A program made the position numbers and the translations under genes. From Closterium sp. Naga37s-1 (taxonomy: Eukaryota > Streptophyta > Zygnematophyceae > Desmidiales > Closteriaceae), in NCBI GenBank assembly GCA_947471745.1, contig CANJKZ010000547.1, positions 379,501 through 443,500 of the forward strand: a stretch of 64,000 nt of DNA, written 5' to 3'. Positions 20,660 through 30,960 of this stretch are shown here, piece by piece (position 1 is the stretch's first letter; the number at the start of each line of letters is the position of its first letter). The notes beneath the pieces are model-generated. The model saw nothing but the letters and a program-made list of their open reading frames with translations, was not told the origin of the DNA and did no database searches.

Positions 20660-22198
20660 TGTGGTTCTGAGACGTCTCAAAATCCCGATGCGGCTGCTGC
20701 TGCTGATCGTGCGCGCAAATCTCGTCTCCCGCCCCCACCATCTTCTCCCACCCCTCCCATCCTCCCCTTCTTCCGCCATCAATCCCGTCCCGTACCGCCT
20801 CGTCTCCCTCCCTCTCACTCTCGCGCTCATCGCCCTTCGACGATTCCTTCTCCTTCTCCTCCCGCACGAATCCTAACGGTCTCGTTTCAATCACACCCCT
20901 AGCATCCTCCCCCCCGAGGGAACTCCTCCCAACGTACTGACCGTCTCCTCGACTGCCCACGCCTATAGTCACATTGCGTGCAGTCACCCCATCCGCGCAT
21001 CCCCCAGGGTTCGTCTCCTGCCGCCTCTGATGACCCTCGGGATTGCCGACAGAAGAAAACGGAAAGCCCTGACCGCCGCAACCCCCTCCCCCCGCCCCCA
21101 ACTGCAAGCCGTCAAGCGGACTCCGCTCCGCCTGCTCTCTCTTGCGCCCGCTTCCGCTGATGCTTTCCCCCAACCCTAAAGATCGAGGGCCGCCGCGCGT
21201 CGGAGACTGTGCTTCTCGAGACGCCGCTTCCGTCGATTGTCGGCGCGTCGCGCTCTCGCCGTTCGACTTGCCGCCGACCGACAACGTAACCGGCTGGTTG
21301 GCAGAGGCTTGTTCGAGTTCCTGCAAGAGCATGTCGGCCCACATCTCATCCCGATGCGAAGCATCAAATCCGTTTCGCCAGCCACCATTGTTACCACCAG
21401 ATTCTCGTCGCTGGCTCGCACTTCGACCCCCAAGCCCAACAACGCCCGCATGCTCAGCCCCGCATGGAAACAACTCCGCCTCCGCTTCCCCCTCCACTTC
21501 CCCCGCTACCGCTACTGCCACGTCATCTCCGCCTCCGACTAGCACTCTCACCCCCCCCGACCGCACCCTGACACCGGCGGACTTCCCTCTCCTCCGAGGA
21601 ACGATGCGAAATCCCTAGTTATGTCGAACAACGAATCATGATCGTCGCCAACAGCTGAACACTTCTTCTGTACTGCCGTCAGGTAAGCCTCGTCAAAACC
21701 ACACCCGAGAGCCTTCCCGCGTACAGAAAACATATCGTCAGCGGTCGGTTCAGAGGGGTGTCGCGATAAGGCGACCCGCTCCTTACTACCACGGCTAGCG
21801 TCGCAAGGGACGACCCCTTCTCGCTCACGCACGACTCCTATCGTCCCGTCACGCTGCGTCTCCTTTTCGGGTTCTCAACCTTTAGTGACATTCGCAAAAG
21901 AGCTCCAGAGAATCGTCCCAGAGCCTTGATATGCACTAACGGGTCTAGCGACGTCTGCGACGGCCTTTTCATCGTCGGCTGGTGACTGCGACCTAGCGCG
22001 AAACGCTTCAGCCGCGCACGGCTGATAACCTAGAGGATGCCGAGAGTCACGCCAGAAATTTTCCCAGTCGAATCCGGCAGGGTTTGTTCTATGCAGGGGC
22101 GAGGCGGACTGAGACGAGGATTTGAACGAATCGTGTCCGGAAATCCAAATCCCTGCGCGACTACCGCCGCTGCCGCTACTGCAGTGTGCTTGAAACAT
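16440..22198 (-). CDS. very long low-complexity protein, function unknown
   Basis: The main frame (21566 down to 16440) encodes about 1700 residues rich in Ala, Gly, Ser and Gln with long homopolymers (poly-Gln near 20620-20665, poly-Ala near 17355-17400, an Ala-Pro repeat near 18500-18555). The opposite strand is also open over long stretches, but the minus frame is by far the longest. One island looks globular: RNLKVASAQLLALQKW with RDLAVRWAVWLLRLI (about 19650-19750) and the following hydrophobic segment, then WEILQEPLDRCRSLHASVSRA (about 19310-19370). Two upstream frames (22198-21875 with FDWENFWRDSRHPLGYQP, and 21832-21548 with DEAYLTAVQKKCSA) probably are its N-terminus. They share one frame with each other but not with the main one, and the main frame lacks an ATG at its start. 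Short introns or a base-count error in an 8-G run at 21551-21558 would explain this. I do not recognise the family. Confidence 0.6.
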
Positions 22199-22229
22199 GA
22201 CTGCAGTTATCTACAGTATGAAGCGTAGT

Positions 22230-24030
22230 CAGCAAAAAGTATATTTCAACATGGACGCAAACGAACTATTACAGATGCTCTACTCTTAGGTGCCTCCCTA
22301 ACGCTTCAACACGAACAAACAAGATTCTTGATATGAGAGCTGAGGATGATGCTGGTCTAACACTGGAGAAGGGGAAACCGTCGTTACATGGTCAGTCAGG
22401 AGGGTTTGGGAGAAGAAGAGAGATGTTGGTTGGTAAAGGTCAGCAGACGAGAGTGGGCTCGCGGGGAAGGGAAGGGCTATGCGGGGAGCGGGGGCAGATG
22501 GAGGGGGGAATCGGGATGTGAGCGAGATCGCGCAGAGCCTTGGTTTGAAGAATCTCCGTGCGCGGGGCAGTCAGGAGGAGAGGGGGAAAGGAAAGCATGG
22601 GGGAAGGGAAATGGGAGGGGAAGGGGTGAGGAGAGGCGGACTTGGCGGAACACGGGGGGAAAGCGCGCGGGGAATGCCAGAGCTGCGGGAGCTAGCGTGA
22701 AACCCTAGGAGGGCAGAGGGTCAGGCTGCCCTGCCATCTAGCCAGCCAACCAACCAGTTTACCCGACCGCAGCCGAACCTAGCCTGTGGCTATGACAGCA
22801 TGGTCCCTTGGTGGTGCAGTGTAATTTCGATGGTCAGCACTTCAGTGCGGGATTTGTGCGCTGGGCCAACACATGGGTGAAACGCGCACAGCATTCGCGT
22901 CGCCTTTTGTCAGACGATACTCTCGGCGGGCAGGGCTACACCTAGAAGGATATTCGTGATTGTTGCGAGGAAGATGAAGCGTAAGATGTCAGCTCAGCAA
23001 CGGCATCCAACCATACGCCAGCTTGGGGCAGAAAGAAGAAACTCCAGGCGGAACCATGTCCACTTTTTATGCGGCCGAGGACTCATTCGCCTTCCACCCA
23101 TGCACCTTGCTGGCAAACAGACAGCCGGATTACGGCTTACTCCATTGGACGCATTTGTAAGGCTCTCATCTCATTGTTGCACATCCTCCACTATTCATGA
23201 TGTGATCCCTGCCTCTGCAAATTTCACCAATAAGAAAGCGGAGAATCGAATGTGATTCTACAGCCTGTCAGCATCCCAGAAATTATCCTTCCTCAACACA
23301 TGCTTTTCGGGGGCGAGCTGGAAAGATGAGCAGAACATTACGGTTGTGTAAGGAATTCTGGAATTTCACGCCACCAGAACACATAATATCTGGGGTGCGG
23401 GCAGAGGCGAAATATTTGGACCACGAGACAACAGAAACAGCACAACCAGCAGCACCATGAAGGATACGTTAGCGAGCCGTGAAGATACGGTGGGGTGCAG
23501 TTTGCGATTCTCTTGTATCTAATCTCTATACGCTGTATGTAAACATTCGCTTACATGCAGATGAAAGAGAATATTGCACAGTAAAGAGACTGCAAATGAA
23601 AAGTCAGAACAAAACAAATGCAAGAAGCTAGACTTGAGCATAACAATCAGGGACTATTTTTGGTTTTAGCACACCCTTTAAGTATCAGGGTGCTAGGGTG
23701 AGATCACCCTGACTTCCAGGATGGCTTTTCCTCCACCCTTTCCACACAAGGGTACCGTAAATGTTTTCGCACACTGATTGTAGGGGTGTTTTCTATAAAT
23801 TTGCCCAAGTACCGTACCTTGTTTAGGGTGTAGCGTGTACTGTTATGGCCATACTATAACTTCTGGACTGATACGGTAGCGCGTCTTCGTCATCCTCGTC
23901 TCGAGTTCTACGCGTGAGTCACAGGTGTGTGTGGAACAGAGGTGAATGACCTGAGACAATTGAAACAACCTTCCAAGAAGCATACGAAGTCCCTCACAAC
24001 ACAACACAGATGGCGTGCATGAGGTAGGAG
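22230..24030. other. intergenic, no gene seen
   Basis: 22330-22710 is purine-rich on plus and gives open but Gly/Arg/Glu-biased frames that I do not believe. The rest is ordinary sequence with no recognisable motif. 23640-23740 has small inverted CAGGG/CCCTG motifs like those at 15.1-15.7 kb. This is the 5' side of the long minus-strand gene and so should hold its promoter, but I see no clear element. Confidence 0.45.
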
Positions 24031-24187
24031 TGTCAAACATCATATGTTTATCTTTCTCTAGACTCTAGTGGGTTTAGCCTTAGGGGGTACACAATATCTC
24101 TCGACATTGTACTTGTACCCCTCCCTCAATCTAATCGACCAACTCTTCTCTCTACTCTAGTCACCTAGCCTAGGGTAGAGTCTTACA
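24031..24187 (+). repeat. 5' LTR of the 24-kb copia element
   Basis: 157 bp from TGTCAAACAT to GTCTTACA, followed at once by the primer site. Related to but clearly diverged from the LTR at 2841-2976. Confidence 0.75.
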
Positions 24188-24404
24188 TGGTATTATGAGC
24201 AGGTCCCATAGGACCTTTTTTTTTTTTTTTGTTCGGGCCCACCGTTAGCTTGTCTCCTACCCGTTCGATCTGCCCCGCCCCCACGAAATCGCGACCGTTT
24301 GTTAGCTAGTGTCGTTCTGCCTAGCGCGATTTCGGGGTCTGACCTAGGCGCGACCCGTACGCGACCTGCCTGTGCCCTGCTCGTTCGCACTGCTGTCACT
24401 TACG

Positions 24405-25540
24405 TGGCTGCTACTGCTGCATGCGCTGCTGCTGCAGCCTTCGCGGCCTTCGCGCACCCCGCCTGCAGTGCGCACTGCGTGCTGCCCCGCACGCCCCTGC
24501 ATATTGCCCGCTGCTAAGCGGGCTGCTGCCTTTACACGAGTACACACCCGGCCCCTGCGCGCTGCCGCTGTTGCTGCGCTGCTGCTGTGCGCAAGCACCC
24601 ATACTACTGCTGCATGCTGTGCTGCTGCTAAGAGCTACTGCTGCTGCTGAGCGCGACTGCTGCTGCTGAACGCGCTGCTGCTGCTGCTATCACTTCTGCA
24701 GTTTCTACTGCTGCATGCACTGATGCTGCTGCTAAGCGCTGCTGCTGCTGCTCAGCGAACTGCTAAGCGCATTGCTGCCCAGAGCTGCTGCTGCTGCTAG
24801 TAACTGCTGCTGCTGCCTGCCCCACCCGCAATCTTGCTGCCCTGCCTAGCGTATTGCCCGCCAGCAGCCTGCGCCCTGCTGTGCACTGCTACTGCTGCTG
24901 CCCACGCTGCCTGCACGCACCCAGCCCGTGCTCTGCTGTTGCTGCTGTGCGTCTTCTCCTACGTGCTGCTGCTGTTGCTACTTACTGCAGCTGCTGCTCC
25001 TTGCTGCTGCTGCTCCCTACTGCCACTGCTGCTGCAAATCCTCTTGCTGCTGCTGCCAGTGGTCCTGCTGCTGCGCCTGAGCTACTGCTGCCGCCCACGC
25101 TGCCTGCACGCACCCAGCCCGCGCTCTGCTGCTGCTGCTGCTGTGCGCCTTCTCCTACGTGCTGCTGCTGCTGCTACTTACTGCAGCTGCTGCTCCTTGC
25201 TGCTGCTGCTACTTGCTGCAGCTGTCGCTCCTTGCTGCTGCTGCTCCTTGCTGCTGCTGCTCCTTGCTGCCTTTGCTGCTGCAACTCCTCTTGCTGCTGC
25301 TGCCAGTGGTCCTGCTGCTGCGCCTGAGCTGCTGCTGCTGCCCACGCTGCCTGCACGCACCTAGCCCGTGCTCTGCTGCTGCTGCTGCTGCTGTGCGCCT
25401 TCTCCTACGTGCTGCAGCTGCTGCTACTTACTGCGACTGCTGCTCCTTGCTATTGCTGCTACTTGCTGCAGCTGTCGCTCCTTGCTGCTGCTGCTCCCTA
25501 CTGCCACTGCTACTGCAACTCCTCTTGCTGAGTCTTTACA
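24405..25540 (+). repeat. CTG-rich leader with three tandem 190-240 bp blocks
   Basis: CTG trinucleotide-rich sequence. Within it a larger block, marked by CCACGCTGCCTGCACGCACC, begins near 24901, 25097 and 25344 and repeats three times with divergence. Leu/Ala/Cys-rich frames here are not genes. Confidence 0.85.
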
Positions 25541-25639
25541 CACTGACCACTGCGTTTGCACAGGTGGCTGAGTCAGGTCAGGTGACTGCGTCGATTCCGG
25601 TGTCTGCGTCTGGTCAGCTTGCAGCGTCTTGCTCGTGTC

Positions 25640-26480
25640 GGGTACTCTCCCACCAGTCTCTCCTCTGGCACCACCGCCTCGGTCACCCTTCACTGCCACG
25701 TCTCCGCAGCATGCACTCCCGTCTCCTTGTCTCTGGTCCTCCCAGGTCCCTGCCCTCCCTCCCGCGTTCGCCTGCACCGCCCTGCCTTCCCTGCGTCGAG
25801 GGGCGGCAGCGCGACGCTCCTCACTCCTCCGAGTTTCCTCCGACCACTGCTCCTCTGCAGACTCTCCACATGGACGTTTGGGGCCCTGCCCCCGTCGGTG
25901 GAACGGACGACTTCCTGCTGGTTGTTGACGACTACACACGCTACACCACTGTCTTCCCCTTGCGTCGCAAGGCGGACGTCAGCGGTGTTTTGATCCCCTG
26001 GATCCGTGCTACTCGTCGCCAGCTGCGCGATCGGTTTCTTCGGGACTTGCCAGTCCTGCGTCTGCACTCTGACAGGGGCGGTGAGTTTTCTTCTGACCTC
26101 CTTGCGGACATCTGTCGAGACGAGGGCATCCGCCAGTCGTTCACACTTCCGGCCTCTCCTCAGCAAAATGGGATTGCTGAGCGTCGCATTGGCTTGATCA
26201 TGGAGGTTGCTCATACCTCCATGATCTATGCGGCTGCTCCCCATTTTCTGTGGCCGTTTGCGGTCCGATACGCTGCGCATCAGCTCAACCTCTGGCCCCG
26301 TGTCTCTTTGCCAGAGACCTCGCCCACACTCCGTTGGACGGGACAGGTTGGCGATGCACCAGTGTTTCGGGTCCGGGGCGCGCTCTCCCTTGTTCGCGAT
26401 ACCACTGCAAGCAAGCTCTCCCCTCGCACTCTTCGCTGCGTCTTCCTTGGCTTCCCCACCGACGCCCCGCCGTGGTAGTT
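25640..26480 (+). CDS. copia integrase region
   Basis: A pre-integrase zinc finger (LLWHHRLGHPSLPRL ... CLPCVEG, about 25655-25800) is followed by the catalytic core with the D-D-E residues in MDVWGPAPV (about 25870), LHSDRGGEF (about 26065) and PQQNGIAER (about 26160). The segment after this (RCVFLGFPTDAP) is the usual copia lead into the linker. Fossil copy. Confidence 0.85.
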
Positions 26481-29008
26481 CTACCACCCGCGCTCTCGTC
26501 GAGTCTTCTCCTCCCAGGACGTCACCTTTGACGAGTCTGTCTGTTACTACAGGCTTCACCCGCACGCGTCCCACCCTGTCCCCCTCGCACCTCTCTTCTT
26601 GGTACAAGTCCCCCCCCCCGATCGACCCCCTCCCCCCACAGGGTCTTGCTCCCTCAGGTGTGTCTCAGGTAGACCCACCCCCTTTGGTTGAGCCTTTCGA
26701 GATCTCTTCTGACTCCTCTGGCCCAGTTGAGGGGGGTGACCCCGTCGCTGCCGACACGGCGCCCACACGCCGCTCTCCACGCTTGGAGACCCCCCCTGGT
26801 TTTCCCCCTAGGCTGTCTTCGCCGCCTCCGCAGCCTGCTGCTGTGGACTCTGGAGCTGAGACTGCTGGTGCTGAGCCTGGGGGCGCTGAGGCAGAGGGTG
26901 AGGGTTCTGGGGGTGCTGCGACTGGGGGTGCTGGTTCTGGGGGTGCTGAGACTGGGGCTGCTGACTCTGGGGGTGCTGCGAGTTCTGGTGGCGGTAGAGG
27001 ATCCAGTCCTGCTGGTGCTAGAGGTACTGGAGCTACTAGTCCTGAAGGTACTGGAGGTGCAGGTTCTGGAGGTGCTGGAGGTGCTGGTCCTGGAGGTCCT
27101 GCTAGTGCTGGAGGTGCTAGAGGTACTACTGGAGGTGCTGGAGGTGCTGCTGGTGCTGGGCGTATTGGAGCAACTGGTGCTGTAGGTGCTGGAGCTGCCG
27201 AGGCTGGAGGTGCTGGAGGTGCTGGAGGTTCTGCTGGTACTGGAGGTGCTGGGGCTGCTGGTGCTGGAGGTGCTGGAGGTGCTGGAGCTGCTGGTGTTGG
27301 AGGTGCTGGAGGTGTTGGAGGTGCTGCTGGTGCTGCTGGTGCTGGACGTGCTGGAGCTACCTCTGCTGGAGGTACTGGAGGTCCTGCTGGTACTGGAGGT
27401 ACTAGACCTGCTGGTGCGCTTCGCCACCTTCTCGGTCTTCCGCCAGCTCCTACTGAGTTCCCAGTCGCTGGTACTAATCCTCCGTTACTGTTCCCACAGC
27501 TTCTGCCTCACTCCCCACTACCTGCTCCTGCTCCTTACACTGCTATCCCAGAGTCCCTGACTGAGCGTCGAGAGCCTGAGACTCGTGCTTCCACTCCTGA
27601 GCGTCGAGAGCCTGACACTCGTGCTTCCACTCCTAAGCGTCGAGAGCCTCAGACTAGAGCTTCTGTTCGTGCTCGTGTTCCTCGTGTTCGTCGTTCTCGT
27701 GCTCCGGCTGTCCCAGGCACTCACGATATGACACTCCATCCTTCCTCTGTTCCACAGCGCGTTGTCCTGCCGTCACCTCCTGCGTCTTCTCTTCCTGCTG
27801 TTGCTGACCCTCCGTCTAACCTTGCTCGTGCCTCTAGTCCAGCTGTTACTCATTTTCTTGCTACGGTTGTGACGGACCCTACGCTCTCGTCTCCTGCTGC
27901 GTCTGCCTTAGTCGCTGAGCTCGTTGACTTTGCTGCTGTGTACCGCCTAGACTATCTTGCGAGTCTTGTTTCTGACCCTGCCCCTGCCTGTCCTCCGTCC
28001 GTCGGGGGTGAGGTTGCCATTGGCTGTGACGTTCTTGAGGACAGGCAGGAGGAGCTGGAGTGTCTTGCGGCCGCTTCTCCTCATCTCGCGACTATGCTGC
28101 TTGCCCCTGAGGGAGACCCGGATGCACTTGACATCCCTACCTCGCGCTCTTACAGAGAGGCGATCTCGGGTGAGTACTCCTCTCAGTGGCAGACAGCCAT
28201 GGACGCAGAGATGGCTTCCCGGAAGTCTACAGGCACCTACGTCGACGAGGTTCCCCCACCTGGGGCGAACATCGTCAGTGGCATGTGGATTTTCTGGGTG
28301 AAGCGGCCGCCGGGTTCTCCGCATGCCTTCAAGGCGCGTTACGTTGCTCGAGGCTTCAGTCAGCGTGAGGGGGTCGACTTCTTCCAGACCTTCTCCCCTA
28401 CCCCGAAGATGACCACTCTTCGGGTGTTGCTACACGTTGCAGCTCAGCATGACTACGAGCTGCACTCTCTCGACTTCTCCACAGCTTTCTTGCATGGTAG
28501 CCTTCACGAGGCCATCTGGCTGCGCCGTCCACCTGGCTTCACTGGGTCGTTTCCTGAGGGTACCGAGTGGAGCCTACGGCGACCAGTTTACGGCCTGCGT
28601 CAGGCCCTTCGCGAGTGGCACGACACACTGAGGACGACTCTTGCAGCTCTTGGGTTTGCTCCTTCCACTGCTGACCCGTCGCTGTTTTTGCGCACCGACA
28701 CTACCCTGCTGCCGTTCTACGTTCTCGTGTATGTCGACGACTTGGTTTTTGCTACTGCTGACACGGAGGCACTGGCCCTAGTGAAGGCGGAGCTGCAGGA
28801 GAGACACATCTGCACTGACCTGGGTGAGCTGCGGAGCTATCTTGGCTTGCAGATCACCCGGGACAGAGCACGCCGCACCATCACACTGACTCAGTCACAC
28901 ATGGTGCAGCAGGTCCTTCAGCGCTTCGGCTTCACCGGTCCTCAGCACAGGCCACTCCTCTGGCTACAGGTCACTCTCTCTCAGCTCCACCTTCGGACGA
29001 GTCCGTAG
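26480..29008 (+). CDS. copia linker and reverse transcriptase region
   Basis: The first 1.5 kb is a Pro/Ser-rich, then strongly Gly/Ala-rich linker built from 9-15 bp GGTGCTGGA repeats (about 26860-27415), then repeated ERREPETRASTP-type units (27560-27680). RT motifs follow: MDAEMASRKSTGTYVDEVPP (28199), ARGFSQREGVDFFQTFSP, DFSTAFLHGSL (about 28468), VYGLRQALREWH, and the catalytic YVDDLVF (about 28731). These are standard copia RT motifs. Fossil copy. Confidence 0.85.
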   Translation, partial: STTRALVESSPPRTSPLTSLSVTTGFTRTRPTLSPSHLSSWYKSPPPIDPLPPQGLAPSGVSQVDPPPLVEPFEISSDSSGPVEGGDPVAADTAPTRRSPRLETPPGFPPRLSSPPPQPAAVDSGAETAGAEPGGAEAEGEGSGGAATGGAGSGGAETGAADSGGAASSGGGRGSSPAGARGTGATSPEGTGGAGSGGAGGAGPGGPASAGGARGTTGGAGGAAGAGRIGATGAVGAGAAEAGGAGGAGGSAGTGGAGAAGAGGAGGAGAAGVGGAGGVGGAAGAAGAGRAGATSAGGTGGPAGTGGTRPAGALRHLLGLPPAPTEFPVAGTNPPLLFPQLLPHSPLPAPAPYTAIPESLTERREPETRASTPERREPDTRASTPKRREPQTRASVRARVPRVRRSRAPAVPGTHDMTLHPSSVPQRVVLPSPPASSLPAVADPPSNLARASSPAVTHFLATVVTDPTLSSPAASALVAELVDFAAVYRLDYLASLVSDPAPACPPSVGGEVAIGCDVLEDRQEELECLAAASPHLATMLLAPEGDPDALDIPTSRSYREAISGEYSSQWQTAMDAEMASRKSTGTYVDEVPPPGANIVSGMWIFWVKRPPGSPHAFKARYVARGFSQREGVDFFQTFSPTPKMTTLRVLLHVAAQHDYELHSLDFSTAFLHGSLHEAIWLRRPPGFTGSFPEGTEWSLRRPVYGLRQALREWHDTLRTTLAALGFAPSTADPSLFLRTDTTLLPFYVLVYVDDLVFATADTEALALVKAELQERHICTDLGELRSYLGLQITRDRARRTITLTQSHMVQQVLQRFGFTGPQHRPLLWLQVTLSQLHLRTSP

Positions 29009-29657
29009 AGCCGAGTGGTCCTTACCCAGAGCTAGTGGGCTGCCTCATGTACCTGATGACTTGCACTCGTCCTGACCTTGCGTACCCTCTTGGCCTTCTG
29101 GCTCGCCACGTGGCTCCTGATCGGCACCGAAAGGTGCACATGGATGCTGCTAAGAGGGTACTGCACATTGTGCAGTACATCGGGCATGGGGCTCGTGCTT
29201 GGAGGACGGGGTGACGTTGTCCTCACTGGTCACTCGGACGCCTCTTGGGTTGACGACCAGGCTACGCAGCGGTGCACCATCACCCTGACTCAGTCACGCA
29301 TGGTGCACCAGGTCCTTTAGCGCTTCGGTTTCCAGTTCTCCTCGACACAGCCCACTCCTCTGTCTACTGGCCACTCACTCTCAGCTCCACCTTCGGACGA
29401 GTCCGTAGAGCCGAGTGGTCCGTACCCAGAGCTTGTGGGTTGCCTCATGTACCTGATGACTTGCACGCGACCTGACCTCGCGTACCCTCACAGCCTTCTG
29501 GCTCGCTACGTGGCTCCCGGTCGACACCGAAAGGTGCACTGGGATGCTGCGAAGAAGGTACTACGTTACTTGTGCAGTACATCGGGCATGGGGCTCGTGC
29601 TTGGAGGACAGAGTTCAGTGGTCCTCACAGGACACTCTGACGCTTCTTGGGCCGACG
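28868..29657 (+). repeat. two tandem ~390-bp copies of the copia RT/RNase H end
   Basis: The stretch from the ITLTQS region to SDASW occurs twice, roughly 28868-29262 and 29263-29657, with about 10% differences. Matching landmarks are CTCCACCTTCGGACGAGTCC at 28987 and 29379 and CATCGGGCATGGGGCTCGTG at 29178 and 29580. Present within a fossil copia element. Confidence 0.85.
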
Positions 29658-29748
29658 AAACTTTCGCTGGGTTACCAAATTTCAACTCCCTCATCACACC
29701 CCATAATACGTCTTTCCGTCGTAACCTCCATTGGTCTTCTCGATGGGA
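29655..29748. repeat. 90-bp segment shared with 36118-36205
   Basis: From CTTTCGCTGGGTTACC to CTTCTCGATG this is nearly identical to the sequence 6.5 kb away, in the same orientation. Here it bridges the truncated copia element and the first-exon region of a host gene; there it lies about 70 bp before the PARG start codon. Confidence 0.9.
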
Positions 29749-29807
29749 CCATGGGAGGAAGGGGAGCATGAATACAAGCCGTTGTGGTGGGACCCCGTTG
29801 AACTCAC

Positions 29808-30360
29808 CAGTGGGAGCATCAACCCGCTGCTTGCAACTCCGTTTAACGTCCAGTGTGCTGTTGTGGAACACTAATGTCCAGTTAGGACTCTGCTTCTCTC
29901 CCCATTCCACCAAATGCCGGTACGGCACTAGCCTGCTCTCCAAGGTCGGACGCCACCGAGCCTCGTTGATGCCATAAAAGTGAATCTCGGTGCCTACGAT
30001 TGCCACATTGTGCAGGTGAATGTTGGAAAATGAAAGGTCTTCAGCAGCTCCGCTACCGGAACCACTCGAGAGAGGCCACCAGCTGGAAAATATCTCCCCC
30101 GAAAGCGCAAACTCGTGCGCAGAGAGGAATTCTCGCGCCAGAAAAAGCAAGCGCAAGGCAACGGCGCAGAGAAAGAGCGCGAAGAGGGGGAGATTGTCCC
30201 GCAGGTGCGCGTGCTTCTTTCCGCTCTGCCTCCGCCGGCGCTGCTGCGAGAGCTCCCCTGACCCTCGACGCTGCTTCATGGCGCCTGCGAGACTGCAGGC
30301 CATCACGCCATAGAGCTTCGTGGAAGACCTGAAACCGTCAGTTAGAGAGGTTAGTGCCAA
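29808..30360 (-). CDS. first exon of a single-pass membrane protein, rest missing
   Basis: Minus-strand frame with ATG at 30360 and a second, perhaps better, ATG near 30273 (MKQRRGSGEL). A basic N-terminus is followed by one hydrophobic helix (LPLFALFLCAVALRLLFLA), then a lumenal-type segment with FSNIHLHNVAIVGTEIHFYG and NWTLVFHNSTLD (two N-glycosylation sequons). This is a type II layout as in Golgi glycosyltransferases, but I cannot assign a family. A GTGAGT donor ends the exon at 29808. Nothing further to the left continues the gene: after 60 bp of intron come the 90-bp filler and the copia element. Either the remaining exons were lost or they lie far away. Confidence 0.55.
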
Positions 30361-30960
30361 CGAAACTACCGGCCATCACGCCATAGCAGCATTTACGAGC
30401 TAGAACGTTCAGCTACAGAACGTGATTCCCGTTGAGCCTTAAAGATAACGGTACGATGCAGGAGAGCATGCGATGAGTCCTAGGTAGACGCGAACCAATG
30501 AGCCCTCCGTATTCAGTCTAAACCTTGCGAACAAGTCCTCGCGCGACAATGATAGAGGGTGTCGGCAGTCTTCTCCGGTACCGTGTTGAAAAGCTTGGAG
30601 AGGCGACACAGGAGCCGAGGAGAGTACCCTGATTACACGGAGACATCCATTGAGAGAGACTGCGAGACCATCGCTTCTGAGAGTGCTCAGAATTATCCCA
30701 AGGGTCCCACTCTGTAAAGCGATTCGTTATTGTACCGAGAATCGCAGACCTAAACTTTCTGTTGCGTATCAAAGCTGACATTCCTTAGACCAGTTTCCTG
30801 TTCCATAAATTCTTTGCGCAGAAGCACTAAGACACCAAAAAATACAAATGCTCAACAAAAACCGGATGAGAAAGGTTACAGCTTACACGAAATAAGCATA
30901 ATATTAACAGAAACCTTCAAAATACAGGATACTCCAAAAGGGCGGCCTTTTACCAGGGCC
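30361..30960. other. intergenic, no gene seen
   Basis: Short unassigned frames only. It separates the 5' side of the membrane-protein exon from the 3' end of the rhomboid gene, both on the minus strand. Confidence 0.45.

Larger units (their letters stand above)
24031..29657 (+). mobile_element. Ty1/copia LTR retrotransposon, 3' end missing
   Basis: LTR 24031-24187, primer site TGGTATTATGAGC (24188-24200), a 1.3-kb CTG-rich leader, integrase (about 25640-26480), a Gly/Ala-rich linker, reverse transcriptase (about 28130-28960) and RNase H (about 29000-29657). The order integrase, RT, RNase H is that of copia. The family is that of the left-edge element (shared LTR start, GGGCCCACCG leader motif, a 14-15 bp T run, and pre-integrase motif). 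No recognisable gag is seen; the CTG-rich tract occupies that region. No 3' LTR is present: copia sequence stops at about 29657, where other DNA begins. Broken, with several lesions, and probably old. Confidence 0.85.

Noticed and set aside
16680-20876. Many plus-strand frames rich in Leu, Ala, Pro or Cys
   Set aside because: Shadows of the triplet repeats in the long minus-strand gene.
22333-22708. Plus-strand Gly/Arg/Glu-rich frames
   Set aside because: Purine-rich sequence open in two frames at once, with no ATG context or motif support.
24405-25540. Leu/Cys/Ala-rich frames in the CTG tract
   Set aside because: Leader repeat of the copia element; all three plus frames are partly open.
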